From the NCBI GenBank assembly GCA_007258455.2, contig VDFB02275659.1, positions 216,791 through 280,790 on the forward strand: a stretch of DNA of 64,000 nucleotides, written 5' to 3'. The first letter of the stretch is position 1. Every line of letters begins with the position of its first letter. Source of the DNA: Sequoia sempervirens (Eukaryota; Streptophyta; Pinopsida; Cupressales; Cupressaceae). Below are positions 22,332 to 31,505 of this stretch, piece after piece. The notes under the pieces are model-generated. The model saw nothing but the letters and a program-made list of their open reading frames with translations. It was not told the DNA's origin and ran no database searches. A program made the translations under genes and the position numbers.

Positions 22332-22980
22332 CTAAAACATGTCATCATAAGTGGAAATAATCTTGACCATTTCAGTTTTATGTTTTGGGTCACACCCCTT
22401 GAAGGCCTCAGATTTATCATCTTCTTTGGCTGTTACAAGCATTAATACAAAGTTCTTACTTGAGTTGACCAACCTTTTCATTTGACCAACATTAACTAGT
22501 GTAAGATTAGTCTTCACCTTATGTGCCCGTACAATGTATTCTACCCCATCTTTAAAAAGATGATACTTATTCTCCCCCCTATAAAAAATTGCTTTTCTGT
22601 CATAAAGATAAGGACTTCCCAACACAAGCCCACAAATATCCAAAGGGACCACATCTACTTCTACCTCATCTACAAAGTTTGCAATGATAGCAAATCTCAA
22701 TTTACATTGTTTAGTTACTTGTAGTTGAGCATCATTGCAAACCCATCTAAGTGGATATGGTTTCAGATGAGGTGTTGTAGTCAAATTTAATTTCTTTACA
22801 ACTTCTTTAGATATTAAGTTGACTTGTGAACCCATATAAAATAGAGTATCAACCTTAGTGTGTTTTGTTACAACACGAATGTGAAACAATTCATTTCTTT
22901 GCTTATCAACCTTAGGAGAAAATTCTTTACCTGTACTTGCACTGGCATTAGAAAAACTTGCATCAGAAGAGAGAGAGATA
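22332..22980 (-). pseudogene. Element 3 protease lacking the catalytic Asp
   Basis: Frame FHIRVVTKHTKVDTLFYMGS then QVNLISKEVV. In related elements this reads DTLLDSGSQVNLI; here the D-S-G triad is replaced by Y-M-G, so the catalytic aspartate is gone. The later strand LVLGSPYLYDRKAIF is preserved. Upstream the frame continues to about 22980, where it meets gag's frame at a short GA/TC run (22968-22979); a slip there explains the gag-pol frame change. Confidence 0.8.
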
Positions 22981-24205
22981 TACCTTTCCCTTTACCTTGG
23001 ATTCTGGTAGCAACAATCTTTGTCTCATCTCCGGAGTCAGAACCAAGATCTTGTTGAATCACTGCAGTAGTCTTCTGCTTGCCTTTATTACCTCCATATC
23101 TTTTCGGCCTCAACTCAGGATGAAGCTTCCAACATCTTGAATCATCATGCCCCTCTTTCTTACAATGGGAGCACGTGGGTTTCTCACCCTCTTTCTTAGC
23201 TGTAGCTGTCTTCTTCCCTTTTCCTTTATCTTTGTCTTTTTCTTTCCCTTTAGACTTACCCTCAAACTTAGATGGCTTCTTGGAAAAGTTATCACTAAAA
23301 GTATTCTTACCCCTTGACTCTATATGAGTAGCTTGAACAGACACCTCGTCTAGATTGTTGGGACTCAACATCAAAATAGTGTGCCTAAGGTAAGAATGCA
23401 AACCAACTATGTACTTAAGTAATGTGTCTTGAGTATACAAGGGAGAATTTAAAGCAATAGCCCATTTTATAAACTCATGAGTATAATCCTGGACAGACTG
23501 CCCCTTACCTTGCCTAAAGGTTTTCCAATTCATGGTTAACTGTTGCATGTAACCTAAAGGATAGAATTGTTTCCTAAGGGCAGCAACAAACTCCATCCAA
23601 GATTTATTAACATGAACATGGCGAGCAATTTCTTCCCGAGTCTTACTCTCCCACCAGGTGAGAGCTATACCTCCCAACCAGAGAGTGGCTAATTGGATCC
23701 TAGAAGCATCTTCTACTAGGCCTTGAATCCTACAGTACACTTCTACTTGTTGGACCCAATCATCTAACTTCTCAGCATTTAACTCCCCACAGTATTTAGG
23801 TAATTCAAATTTTACATCTAGCTTAATAACAGGCTTAGATTTTCTCTTAAATGGATTTACATTAGAAGGAGAAGGAGAAGGAGGAGAAGGGGGAGGAGAA
23901 GAAGAGGGAGAAGATGGAGGAGAAGGAGTTTCTGGAGCTTTCTCCTCTGTGTCTTTCTGATCTTCCTGCTTCTTGTGCTTTGAAGAACCTCCCTTTTCGT
24001 GCTTCTTCTTTTCTGCATAAAGTTCTTCCACCATCGCCTTCATATCGAGAAATAGCTTCTGGAAATCCTTTGGATTGAGCTCTGAACTTTGTCCACCTTC
24101 TTTCGCTTCCATTTGTGATGGTGGATTAGCTCTTCGTCTTCCAATCTCTGGATTATATTCTTCAAGTTCTCCTTCGACTCGTTGAAACCTGGATCTCGTT
24201 AGCAT
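22868..24205 (-). CDS. Element 3 Gag
   Basis: 445 codons, starting with MLTRSRFQR 45 bases after the LTR. Residues 40-120 hold a Lys/Glu then Pro/Ser-rich disordered segment. The retrotrans_gag domain (about 130-250) has FELPKYCGELNAEKLDDWV, LWLGGIALTWWES and FRQGKGQSVQDYTHEF. A Lys-rich stretch precedes the zinc knuckle CSHCKKEGHDDSRC (345-358). The last 40 or so residues are read in the wrong frame after the slip near 22975. Role: particle formation and RNA binding. Confidence 0.9.
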   Translation of the reverse strand: MLTRSRFQRVEGELEEYNPEIGRRRANPPSQMEAKEGGQSSELNPKDFQKLFLDMKAMVEELYAEKKKHEKGGSSKHKKQEDQKDTEEKAPETPSPPSSPSSSPPPSPPSPSPSNVNPFKRKSKPVIKLDVKFELPKYCGELNAEKLDDWVQQVEVYCRIQGLVEDASRIQLATLWLGGIALTWWESKTREEIARHVHVNKSWMEFVAALRKQFYPLGYMQQLTMNWKTFRQGKGQSVQDYTHEFIKWAIALNSPLYTQDTLLKYIVGLHSYLRHTILMLSPNNLDEVSVQATHIESRGKNTFSDNFSKKPSKFEGKSKGKEKDKDKGKGKKTATAKKEGEKPTCSHCKKEGHDDSRCWKLHPELRPKRYGGNKGKQKTTAVIQQDLGSDSGDETKIVATRIQGKGKGISLSLLMQVFLMPVQVQVKNFLLRLISKEMNCFTFVL

Positions 24206-24234
24206 TCAATTTATGCAATACTAGCCACACACAA

Positions 24235-24247
24235 AGCTCTGATACCA
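24235..24247 (-). other. Element 3 primer-binding site
   Basis: TGGTATCAGAGCT on the minus strand, three bases from the LTR. Matches the initiator-Met tRNA 3' end used by many plant LTR elements. Confidence 0.85.
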
Positions 24248-24250
24248 ACT

Positions 24251-25668
24251 TGATCTATTTAGGATCTAGGACAATTGCTTTTAAAATGCTTAACATAAAT
24301 GATCACTTAATTACAATGCTCAAATGAATAAAAGAACATAATATAATTACCAAGATAATGAACTGAAAAGAAAGAGAGAAGATAAAGAGGAGACAAACGC
24401 AATTGATAACGAAGTTCATCCCTAAGGACTACGTCTCTGGGCCCCTCTCCAACAGAGTGACCGATCTGATTATACTCCAAAAATAGTTACAATTGCTTCA
24501 TGGACTATCTCCTTCAAGCACAACAGCATAACGTTCCTCTGATGTGTGGAAATGTCTGCAAAATCTCCTGAGCATTCTCTTGTTCTCACCAACTGGACTT
24601 GGGAAACAAAGGCCTACTACCTCCTTTTTATACATAAAATTTTCCTAATTAGGCTTAACCATCAAAATTAATGCCTAACCCCCTCTAACAGCTCGTACAA
24701 GTCCTCTGGTGGCTCCATTTAGCTTCTAGTTTAGTTTGTTAGAGGTGGTTTTACATGTTTATGGCTTAAAAAGCCATTTGTTATGAGTTCGGCTAACAGT
24801 TATTTAACAAAACAAAAACTAACTCCCTTTATATTTCGGGAGTCATTGGTGGTCTATCAGTGCATATATATTTTATATCCCGTGTGGTCGGGGGTTCAAA
24901 ACCCGCCGACCACATTTTTTAAACCAAATCCCGACAGTTATAACAACAAAACAAACCAGTGCTAGACATTTTTTTGAAGGCTGTGTTTGGTGCAACGGCT
25001 AACAGCTCGGCCGTTTGGGCAGAGATTGCGGGGTCGAGCCCGTTGTAACCTATTTTTGGTCCTTCGTTCAACTGCTCATCGCCGAAGGCCAACGACATGT
25101 GTCACGATGCTATTCGACCAGAATGCCGACTAGGCACTGACTAAGCTGCTGACGATGCTGCCACATGTCTAATGACGAAACTGATGACTGTGCCAATGAC
25201 TCACCTGCTGACTGTGGTACGGATGCCATGTGTCGCACTCCCATTGATCTGTACAATCTGACTCAGCTGCTACATGTCTCAACCGAATTCATCCATGTGG
25301 ATTATGTATAGTACAGAATGACACGTCAGGATGATGACGTCATCATCTGTACCCTCAAGTCAACTGAACTTTGATTGCTTGTAACTCGAGCATATGATGT
25401 CGGATTTTGACGAAATGAACGCCATCAAAATCATCTCGACGAGCTCTTCATGATGACACTGGTTCCATCATTTTCTGAGAAGATTATTTTTCCCACCTTC
25501 TAGACGCCCCTGAAGCCAATTTGACTGGAAGTTTGACTGGCCGTAACTTGCACAAACGGAGTCCTTTTCACCCTGTTCAAGTTGCGTTGGAATCAAGATG
25601 TCATTCTCTTTCTGATGGTGCTAAAATTTGGAGCATTGGGAACACTTCAATTTTCACTAAAAAATTGT
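24251..25668 (-). repeat. Element 3, 5' LTR
   Basis: Same start TGATCTATTTAGG as the other LTR and homologous to its end. TATA box at 24624-24632 on the minus strand. Confidence 0.88.
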
Positions 25669-25844
25669 AGCTAGCTGTGCCTGCATCTAGGCCTGTGTCT
25701 GTGCTAATAATCCCTACACCTGTGCTAGCTATCCCTGTAAGGTCTAAACCTACACACGTAAAACCGTAACCTCTGATTGCTCTGCTGATGAGGAAGTAAC
25801 GGCCTACCTCTTACGAGGTGCACTAGTCGATGGTTCAGCAGTAC
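25669..25844. repeat. 176-bp duplication flanking element 3, right copy
   Basis: Second copy of 17892-18067. It runs without break into unique sequence of the antisense gene at 25845 (TTACAACACTCGG). Confidence 0.9.
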
Positions 25845-27176
25845 TTACAACACTCGGTCTCCCCCATCTCCGCCATCATCATCACTACTATCATCACTAC
25901 CATCCTCACTGCTATCATCACTCTCATCACTGTCACTCTCCTCGGTACCCTCCACGTCCACATCTACATCCTCCTCTTTGCTCCGTCTCTGACCACCCTG
26001 ACCACCTCCTACAGCTGCTGGTGCTGGTGCTGGTACTGGCTCATCTGGAATAGTAATAAGAGGAGGAGGGTGTAGAGCCAAATACTGTCCATACTCGAGA
26101 GTAATAGGTGCCTCAACAATATCTCATCGCATATCCCATGCTGATGGCTGTAGAGCATGGTAACCCTCAACAAGTGCCCCATAAGGCAAGCATGGACCCC
26201 AATCACCGGTATCTATCTGTTGTCGACCATAATGTGCTACTCCCTGAGGCATACACTGAACAATCCCATACTGCCTGTAAACACGACGAAACAGGAATCA
26301 CTCCAAAATCCTGGGGCTCTTCCTGATCAAATACATCGAATCGACCAAAAACCCCAACTCAATATCATCATCATCCCAGTCATCACAATCTAAATAGGGA
26401 CGCCAGGTCACTTTCTCTACATCATCAAGAATCTACCTCCAATAATCTAGCTTACCCATCATATGCTGGGTAGGCCTGCCTCTATAGCGAAACACATAAG
26501 GTCTCGTCGCTGGTCTCGATAACACTGGCACAAGACACGTAACAACAATATGCTCCCATGCCCATACCTGAAGAAGTGTAGCTTCGGCTGATAAACTGCT
26601 ACCTCCCAGGTACACGATCCAGTGTAAGTCATGATATAACTGAGCAAGCATACACATGCCCTAAGCATATCTCATCCTGTAGGCCACCAGACCCTCTAAT
26701 ACCCAACCCCATCCAAGAGATAGACCCTTTGACCTCTTATCAGGACAAAGGAATCCACCAATAAAGCCAGCCAAAACTGAAAGAAGTGGAGCATATGTAT
26801 CATAGATCTCTACCCATGGAACCCACTCTCCCGCAATATGGGGATCCTGAAAAACTCTCTGCATAGACTCTACCCCACCAACCTCCTCTGCATCATGCAC
26901 GACAATCTCTCCAACAAAAGGAATGCGAAGAATACGCCATACATCCTCCGGTGTCACGGTCATCTTGCCAGTAGGTAAGTGAAAGGTGTTGTGGTCACTA
27001 TGCCACCGCTCTGCTAAAGCTGTCAGTAAACCCTTATTAAGTCTAATATGGGGCATATCAAGTAATGAGGCTAAACCACAATCGGTAATATGCTGCCTCT
27101 CATTCGCAGAAAGTCGTGGTATCATATCAAAACGCCAGAGGAATTGCTCTCACACCTGGATAACATCTAAATGCTC
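25669..27176 (-). pseudogene. Antisense gene of element 2: PMD exon 2 and acidic segment
   Basis: A minus-strand acceptor (GATAACAG) at 27177 opens exon 2 with EHLDVIQV, a TGA, then EQFLWRFDMIPRLSANERQ. The plant mobile domain is clear: WHSDHNTFHLPTGKMTVTPE, DVWRILRIPFVGE, then LYHDLHWIVYLGG and LLQVWAWEH. After further stops IVQCMPQGVAHYGRQQ ends the domain. PAPAPAAVGGGQGG and an Asp/Ser/Glu-rich acidic run follow. A one-base slip in a G-run (near 25860) shifts the frame before the coiled-coil part. Host PMD proteins such as MAIN and MAIL1 act in transposon silencing and gene expression. The role of this copy is unknown. Confidence 0.8.
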
Positions 27177-27721
27177 CTGTTATCATACAAAAATAATATT
27201 TTACAGATCAATACGTTATCAATTAGAAATATCAAACATTAGGAGGTCATCAATTTTAAAAAATTGTGCTTTACCTATCAAACTATCAATTTATCAAGAA
27301 GGAACCCTCATCTATCAATCAGGTTCATTCCTTCAAAAATTTTAATTATTCCTCGCCTATCATGAGGGTAATTATTATCAATCAATGGATCTCACTCATC
27401 ATGAGATCATTTACCATTTCTGGTGGCGCACTACAAAATCCTCCTGACGCGCTGCAAAATCAACCTAAAGCGCTAAAACTATTGAAGCGCTAAAAAACCT
27501 ACTGGAGCGCTGCAGAATTGACTTGACGCGCTAAAACTCTGATGCGCTACCCTAATCTATGGACGTGCTATAGATTTTGGTTGGCGCGGTAAATGTCTGG
27601 CGCGCTACAACAGACCACTTATGCACTATTCCGTGACTCTCACACGCTAAAACAAAAAAACATGTGAAAAATGAACAAAAACGTACAAGCGGGAATTACG
27701 AGGAGGATTTGGGGTACGTAC
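27177..27721 (-). other. Predicted intron 1 of the antisense PMD gene
   Basis: Bounded by donor G|GTACGT and acceptor TTTGTATGATAACAG on the minus strand, 545 bp, T-rich near the acceptor. Splicing joins phase-0 ends (DYGPP to EHLDVIQV). It contains the third 21-bp array. Support is by motif and frame only. Confidence 0.55.
27424..27655 (-). repeat. 21-bp AGCGCG array, antisense-intron copy
   Basis: On the minus strand AGCGCGTCA, AGCGCTCCA, AGCGCTTCA and similar cores recur about every 17-22 bp, followed by T-rich halves, about ten units. Same unit family as the two leader arrays but on the opposite strand, so it too reads forward in its own transcript. More degenerate than 7333-7660. Confidence 0.75.
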
Positions 27722-27796
27722 CGGAGGTCCATAGTCGGCCAGACACTAGTGACATCGCACACGCTTGAGTCGGTGGGTGTGGTAAGGGATCGACAT
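27722..27796 (-). pseudogene. Antisense PMD gene, predicted exon 1
   Basis: ATG at 27796 gives MSIPYHTHRLKRVRCH, one TAG, then CLADYGPP up to the GTACGT donor; 25 codons, ending in phase 0, which matches exon 2. A TATA box lies about 90 bp upstream. An alternative longer frame from 27884 would place its ATG within the TATA motif and ends in the intron, so I prefer this start. The single stop prevents a full product. Confidence 0.5.
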
Positions 27797-27882
27797 CCTG
27801 ATGCTCTAGCACTCTGAGGGTCTCTATCACAAGATTATCAAAGTCAAATGCACAAATGACTTTTGAAAATGACCTTTTGAGC

Positions 27883-27889
27883 ATTTATA
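27883..27889 (-). promoter_or_regulatory. TATA box of the antisense PMD gene
   Basis: TATAAAT on the minus strand in CCTATAAATGC, about 87 bp before the predicted ATG. A start about 30 bp downstream would leave a leader of about 55 bp. It lies outside the 3' LTR, so this promoter would be independent of it. Confidence 0.5.
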
Positions 27890-28229
27890 GGTTATTTTTG
27901 TGGGATTTTCAAATGATTTATTTATTTTCCTTCTGAGGAATTAACTCTTATCTAATCGCAGGGGCAGTTTTGAACAATTTTGTCAAGAGATAAATTGTTT
28001 CTTCATCAAGTCATCATTAAATCATCAAATCATCATAAAAATTAAAAAAAAATTGAAAAATCATAAAAAATTCAAAATTCATCAATTTATCTCCCGTGGG
28101 GGCATATATCACCATCATTTCAAAAGTCAACATCTGGGGCAAATCAAGGGCATATTTTAAAACTTTTCGTCAATACTGATAGCTGAGGCAAAATCATTCT
28201 TCGAAGCAATGCATAAACACATCACTTCA
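27890..28229 (+). other. Element 2 sequence between antisense promoter and polypurine tract
   Basis: AT-rich, with repeats of ATCATCAAATCATC and AAAATTNAAAA type. No gene. It could hold upstream control sites of the antisense promoter; none is recognised. Confidence 0.4.
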
Positions 28230-28243
28230 AAGAGGGGCAAAAT
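28230..28243 (+). other. Element 2 polypurine tract
   Basis: AAAGAGGGGCAAAA directly before the 3' LTR TGTAGACACC. Primes plus-strand DNA synthesis. Confidence 0.85.
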
Positions 28244-29439
28244 GTAGACACCTAAAAATGGTCTGGAGAATCTAATTAATTAAATATGACTTATTTGATT
28301 AATTAATCTTAAATTCATCTACTTAGTAAATAAATAGAAATATTTATTTATATTAAGTTCATTATTAATTCTTCTATTTCTCTCCTAATTAAATAAACAA
28401 AATTAGAAACTTTGTTTTGTTTAATTATTATCATTTTATCATATTATTTCTCTCTTAATTAAATAAACAAAATTAGAAATTTTGTTTTATTTAATTATTA
28501 TCATTATTACTTTTATACTTCTATCTTAAAATTAAATACACAACTTAAATAATTTGTGTTATTTAATTACCTCATCACATTTCTTCTTAATTAAATAAAG
28601 ATATCTAAAATATTTTATTTAATTATCATTTTCCTTTTGTTTTAATTTAATAAACAAACCCTATAGTTTGATTTATTAAATTATTTATTCCCCTTTTGCT
28701 AAATTGAAATAAATTAAAAATATTTAAATTTATGCATAAATCATTTACCACTATTCACTCACCAATAAAATTAAATTTTCAAAATTTAATTAATTCTACT
28801 ATCATTCACGGGAAGAGCTTCAGAGACAAACCTGCAGGAAGTTCTCTCAACCACCTTCCCTCTCATCTTGCCTGGTGTTTTCATAGGGAGAAACAATCCT
28901 CCATGATCAGCTCCATCTTCTCATCCCATGCCATTCAATTCTCCAGATTGAATCTCAGCCTCTTATCCCATATCCCTGTGCAAATGTGCTGCCGTGAAAG
29001 CTATAAATACAGCTCTTTGGCTACAGGAAATGGATCCCAACTTATACAATCTTACTCTGCAGGTTTTCCAAAGCATCCAACATTCATCTAATATTCAAGC
29101 ATTCAATATTCATCTAGCATCCATCCAGCCTCCATCCAACATTCATCCAGCATCCAGCATTTGCAGTCATGGCTGCAATCATAGTAGTTTTAATTATTTA
29201 ATCATATAGGAATAGAATAGTTCAATTCTCATTCTCTAAGTGTCATTTTCATAGTCTAATTAGCTTCTAAATCTAAGAGCAAAGTAGATTAGAGAGATCT
29301 TTAGAGTTAGAGAGCAATAGGATAGATTTATGAAGATTTCTAGTTTAAATTAGTTTAAATTTCCTAAATCTTAGATGCAATGTCCTATTTAGAGGTGTAG
29401 AAGCATGTTTAGATTGTTTAACTCATTCTACCACTTACA
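28244..29439 (+). repeat. Element 2 right (3') LTR
   Basis: About 1,196 bp, same ends as the left LTR. TATA box at 29002-29009. Confidence 0.9.
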
Positions 29440-29444
29440 ATGTT

Positions 29445-30659
29445 AAGTAATTAAATTAAAGGTGTTATAAAGTGACATTGGGAAATATTTAAAAAATAAC
29501 TTTATAAATCCACTTTATTTTATTTAATGAGTGGGAGAAAGGAAAGTGATATAAAATGTGGAAATTGAGCTCATTTTTACCATGCCTGCTTATTTTCTCT
29601 AATTGACATTTTGAGGAGGTTTTCAGAGTTCTTGGCTTTGGGGAAGCCCTAGAGAAATTGGTTTCGGTGGTGAAACTATTCCACCCTAGCTAGTCTGGTT
29701 GGGAAGATCATCTTAGGTCTTTCACGGGTGCTTGATTTTAGCAAATTTATGTGTCCTTTGGAGATAAATTCGGAGTTCTGCAATTATTATCTTGCTTAGT
29801 TTTGAGGATATATTGTAGGTTGCAAGGTTGAAGGGTTTATAACTTTATTGGTTAATGTATTGAGCTAGGTACAATCATTGTTTTCATTCCTAGCTGGTTG
29901 TTGGAAACATGGAAGTTGGGATGCCTATTCCTCTGCAAAAATATTGCATACTCAGCTTGGAGGAATAGACATATTGTTGGGAAGTTGTGGTTACTTTCCA
30001 AGGGGTGTGTAAGCTATAGGAGGTAAAAGGAGGTAGCAGAGCTTTGTATTATGCCATCACTGCACTTGGGAAGTCAGTTGTTGCCATCAATACCTGGCTA
30101 CAGGTCTGCAATCAAGAAGGCGTGAGGTTTTGATGGTAAACTACCCTGTTGGAGGATACCTAGAGCTGTACAAGAGGATGTGGAACATTGCAAATAGGCG
30201 TGCAGTGTTTCTAAGTGTTTGGGAATCAGATTGTTGCTATTTCCAGGTGTGGTATTCCTGCCATACTTAGTGTTAACTTCCACCTTCAGTCTGGACTTGC
30301 ACTAGGTGTATCATTTACTAGGAGAAGCTATTCATTCCGGGAGTTTACCAAAAGTGGTATTTAAATATTGAGCTTTGTAACTTGTGTTCAGAGTATTCAT
30401 ATTAGTGTTAATTTTAATGCTTAGAAATATGAAGTATAAAGTTTATATGACTCACTAAATGTAATGTATGATTCTTTAGTTTGAAGCAATGCAATGTGTG
30501 ATGTTATCTATTTTCTAAATTTTTCATTTGAGAGTTTGAAAATATCAAAACCATTGAAATGCTTAATTCAGCTAGCTTGCAACTTGTTTGAAAAAATGGC
30601 ACATGTGCCAAATTGAAAACATTGCAAAAATATCATTGAAAACTAGAGGGGATTTTATA
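29445..30659 (+). repeat. Element B left LTR, second fragment
   Basis: Resumes the LTR exactly after the ATGTT duplication. The first part matches 49715-50091 at about 93% by eye. The rest matches the inverted fragment 51899-52725 at roughly 85%. It ends GGGGATTTTATA before the primer site; the inverted copy ends TTTTACA, so the terminal CA has mutated. Confidence 0.85.
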
Positions 30660-30660
30660 G

Positions 30661-30673
30661 TGGTATCAGAGCT
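30661..30673 (+). other. Element B primer-binding site
   Basis: TGGTATCAGAGCT one base after the LTR; initiator-Met tRNA type. Confidence 0.85.
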
Positions 30674-31505
30674 GAAATTCCTACCAGTGTGTGAAATTGG
30701 GGTGCATATTTTGGTTTCAAAATTTTAGGACAGTTTTGGGTCTATTTTAGTCACATGATTATTTATGAATTGCAAGGAAAGAGAATACATAACATTTAGG
30801 AGTAGAAGGGAGAGAGAAACTAATAACCAATTTGATTCAAAGTCAAAAGAAGAGGAAAACATAGGAGAGAAGTGTGAACTTCTTGAAGGTAGTACTTTGC
30901 GGAGATTGATTGACCTCGCACAGGGTCAACAATAGTTGGTGTAACTTCTAATTCAATTTATGACAAATCATAGCAATGCTGGTAACAATGGTATAGGAGG
31001 GACTAATGGTCATAATGGTGACAATATGAAGCGAGCAATAGTCATATTCTATCACAAAGCCATACTAAGGCAGTGAGTAGAGTGACTCCTTGACCACTAT
31101 TACTACAATTCTTGGGAGGACAACAAGCTAGAAATCAGGGACAACAAGGACAAGGTGTTCACAGATTACTTGAGGGAGTATTAGTCTCTTGGTGATGAGT
31201 TTAATGCAGCTATGAATTTACAAGATTTTTGTGCTATTAAATATAGGAATAGACCAAGGGCTCATAATAGGGTCCCATAGAATTAGGACTTGTAGCGCAA
31301 GGTTGGGAAGTTTCCCATTACTTTGTTTGATGGTTCAAACAAATGCATTGCTAAGCATGGGTTCAGAAGTTGGATACATATTTCCAACTCGACCCTATGT
31401 TGGAGATAGAGGCCATCAAATATGCTACTTTTCATTTGGAGGGAGAGGCCCACGAGTGGTGGTACCATGGGTTGGTCACTTTGGGGCATGATAACATTAC
31501 CTCAT
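30674..31505 (+). pseudogene. Element B Gag, first part
   Basis: After a decayed leader and N-terminus (30674-31280), the plus strand shows KFPITLFDGSNKCIAKHG and, in another frame, MDTYFQLDPMLEIEAIKYAT followed by FHLEGEAHEWWYHGLVTLGH. These are the start and middle of a chromovirus gag domain. It is cut at CTCAT (31501-31505) by element 4 and continues at 39155. Many stops. Confidence 0.75.

Larger units (their letters stand above)
18068..25668 (-). mobile_element. Element 3: minus-strand chromovirus inside the antisense gene
   Basis: Direct repeats 18068-19483 and 24251-25668 (about 1.42 kb) flank gag, protease, RT, RNase H, integrase and a chromodomain-like tail read on the minus strand. 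A Met-tRNA-type primer site (TGGTATCAGAGCT) lies at 24235-24247. LTRs differ at about 90 positions (near 6.4%), more than the LTRs of element 2 that contains it. No 5-bp target duplication; the flanks are instead the 176-bp duplication. The outer LTR limit is uncertain by about 13 bp because CTAAAAAATTGT is shared by both ends. Confidence 0.88.
4460..29439 (+). mobile_element. Element 2: Tat-lineage gypsy element carrying an antisense PMD gene
   Basis: Ends are TGTAGACACC and CCACTTACA, flanked by a perfect 5-bp duplication ATGTT (4455-4459 and 29440-29444). LTRs of about 1.19 kb, a primer-binding site and a polypurine tract are present. The sense genes run gag, protease, G-patch segment, RT, RNase H, second RNase H, integrase; a second RNase H of this kind marks the Tat lineage. 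Without element 3 and one copy of the 176-bp duplication it would be about 17.2 kb, in the Ogre size range. Sense-strand stops are few, so it is fairly young. Confidence 0.9.

Noticed and set aside
25830..26393. Plus-strand frames of 72-81 codons
   Set aside because: Shadows of the antisense PMD gene's acidic and C-terminal PMD parts.
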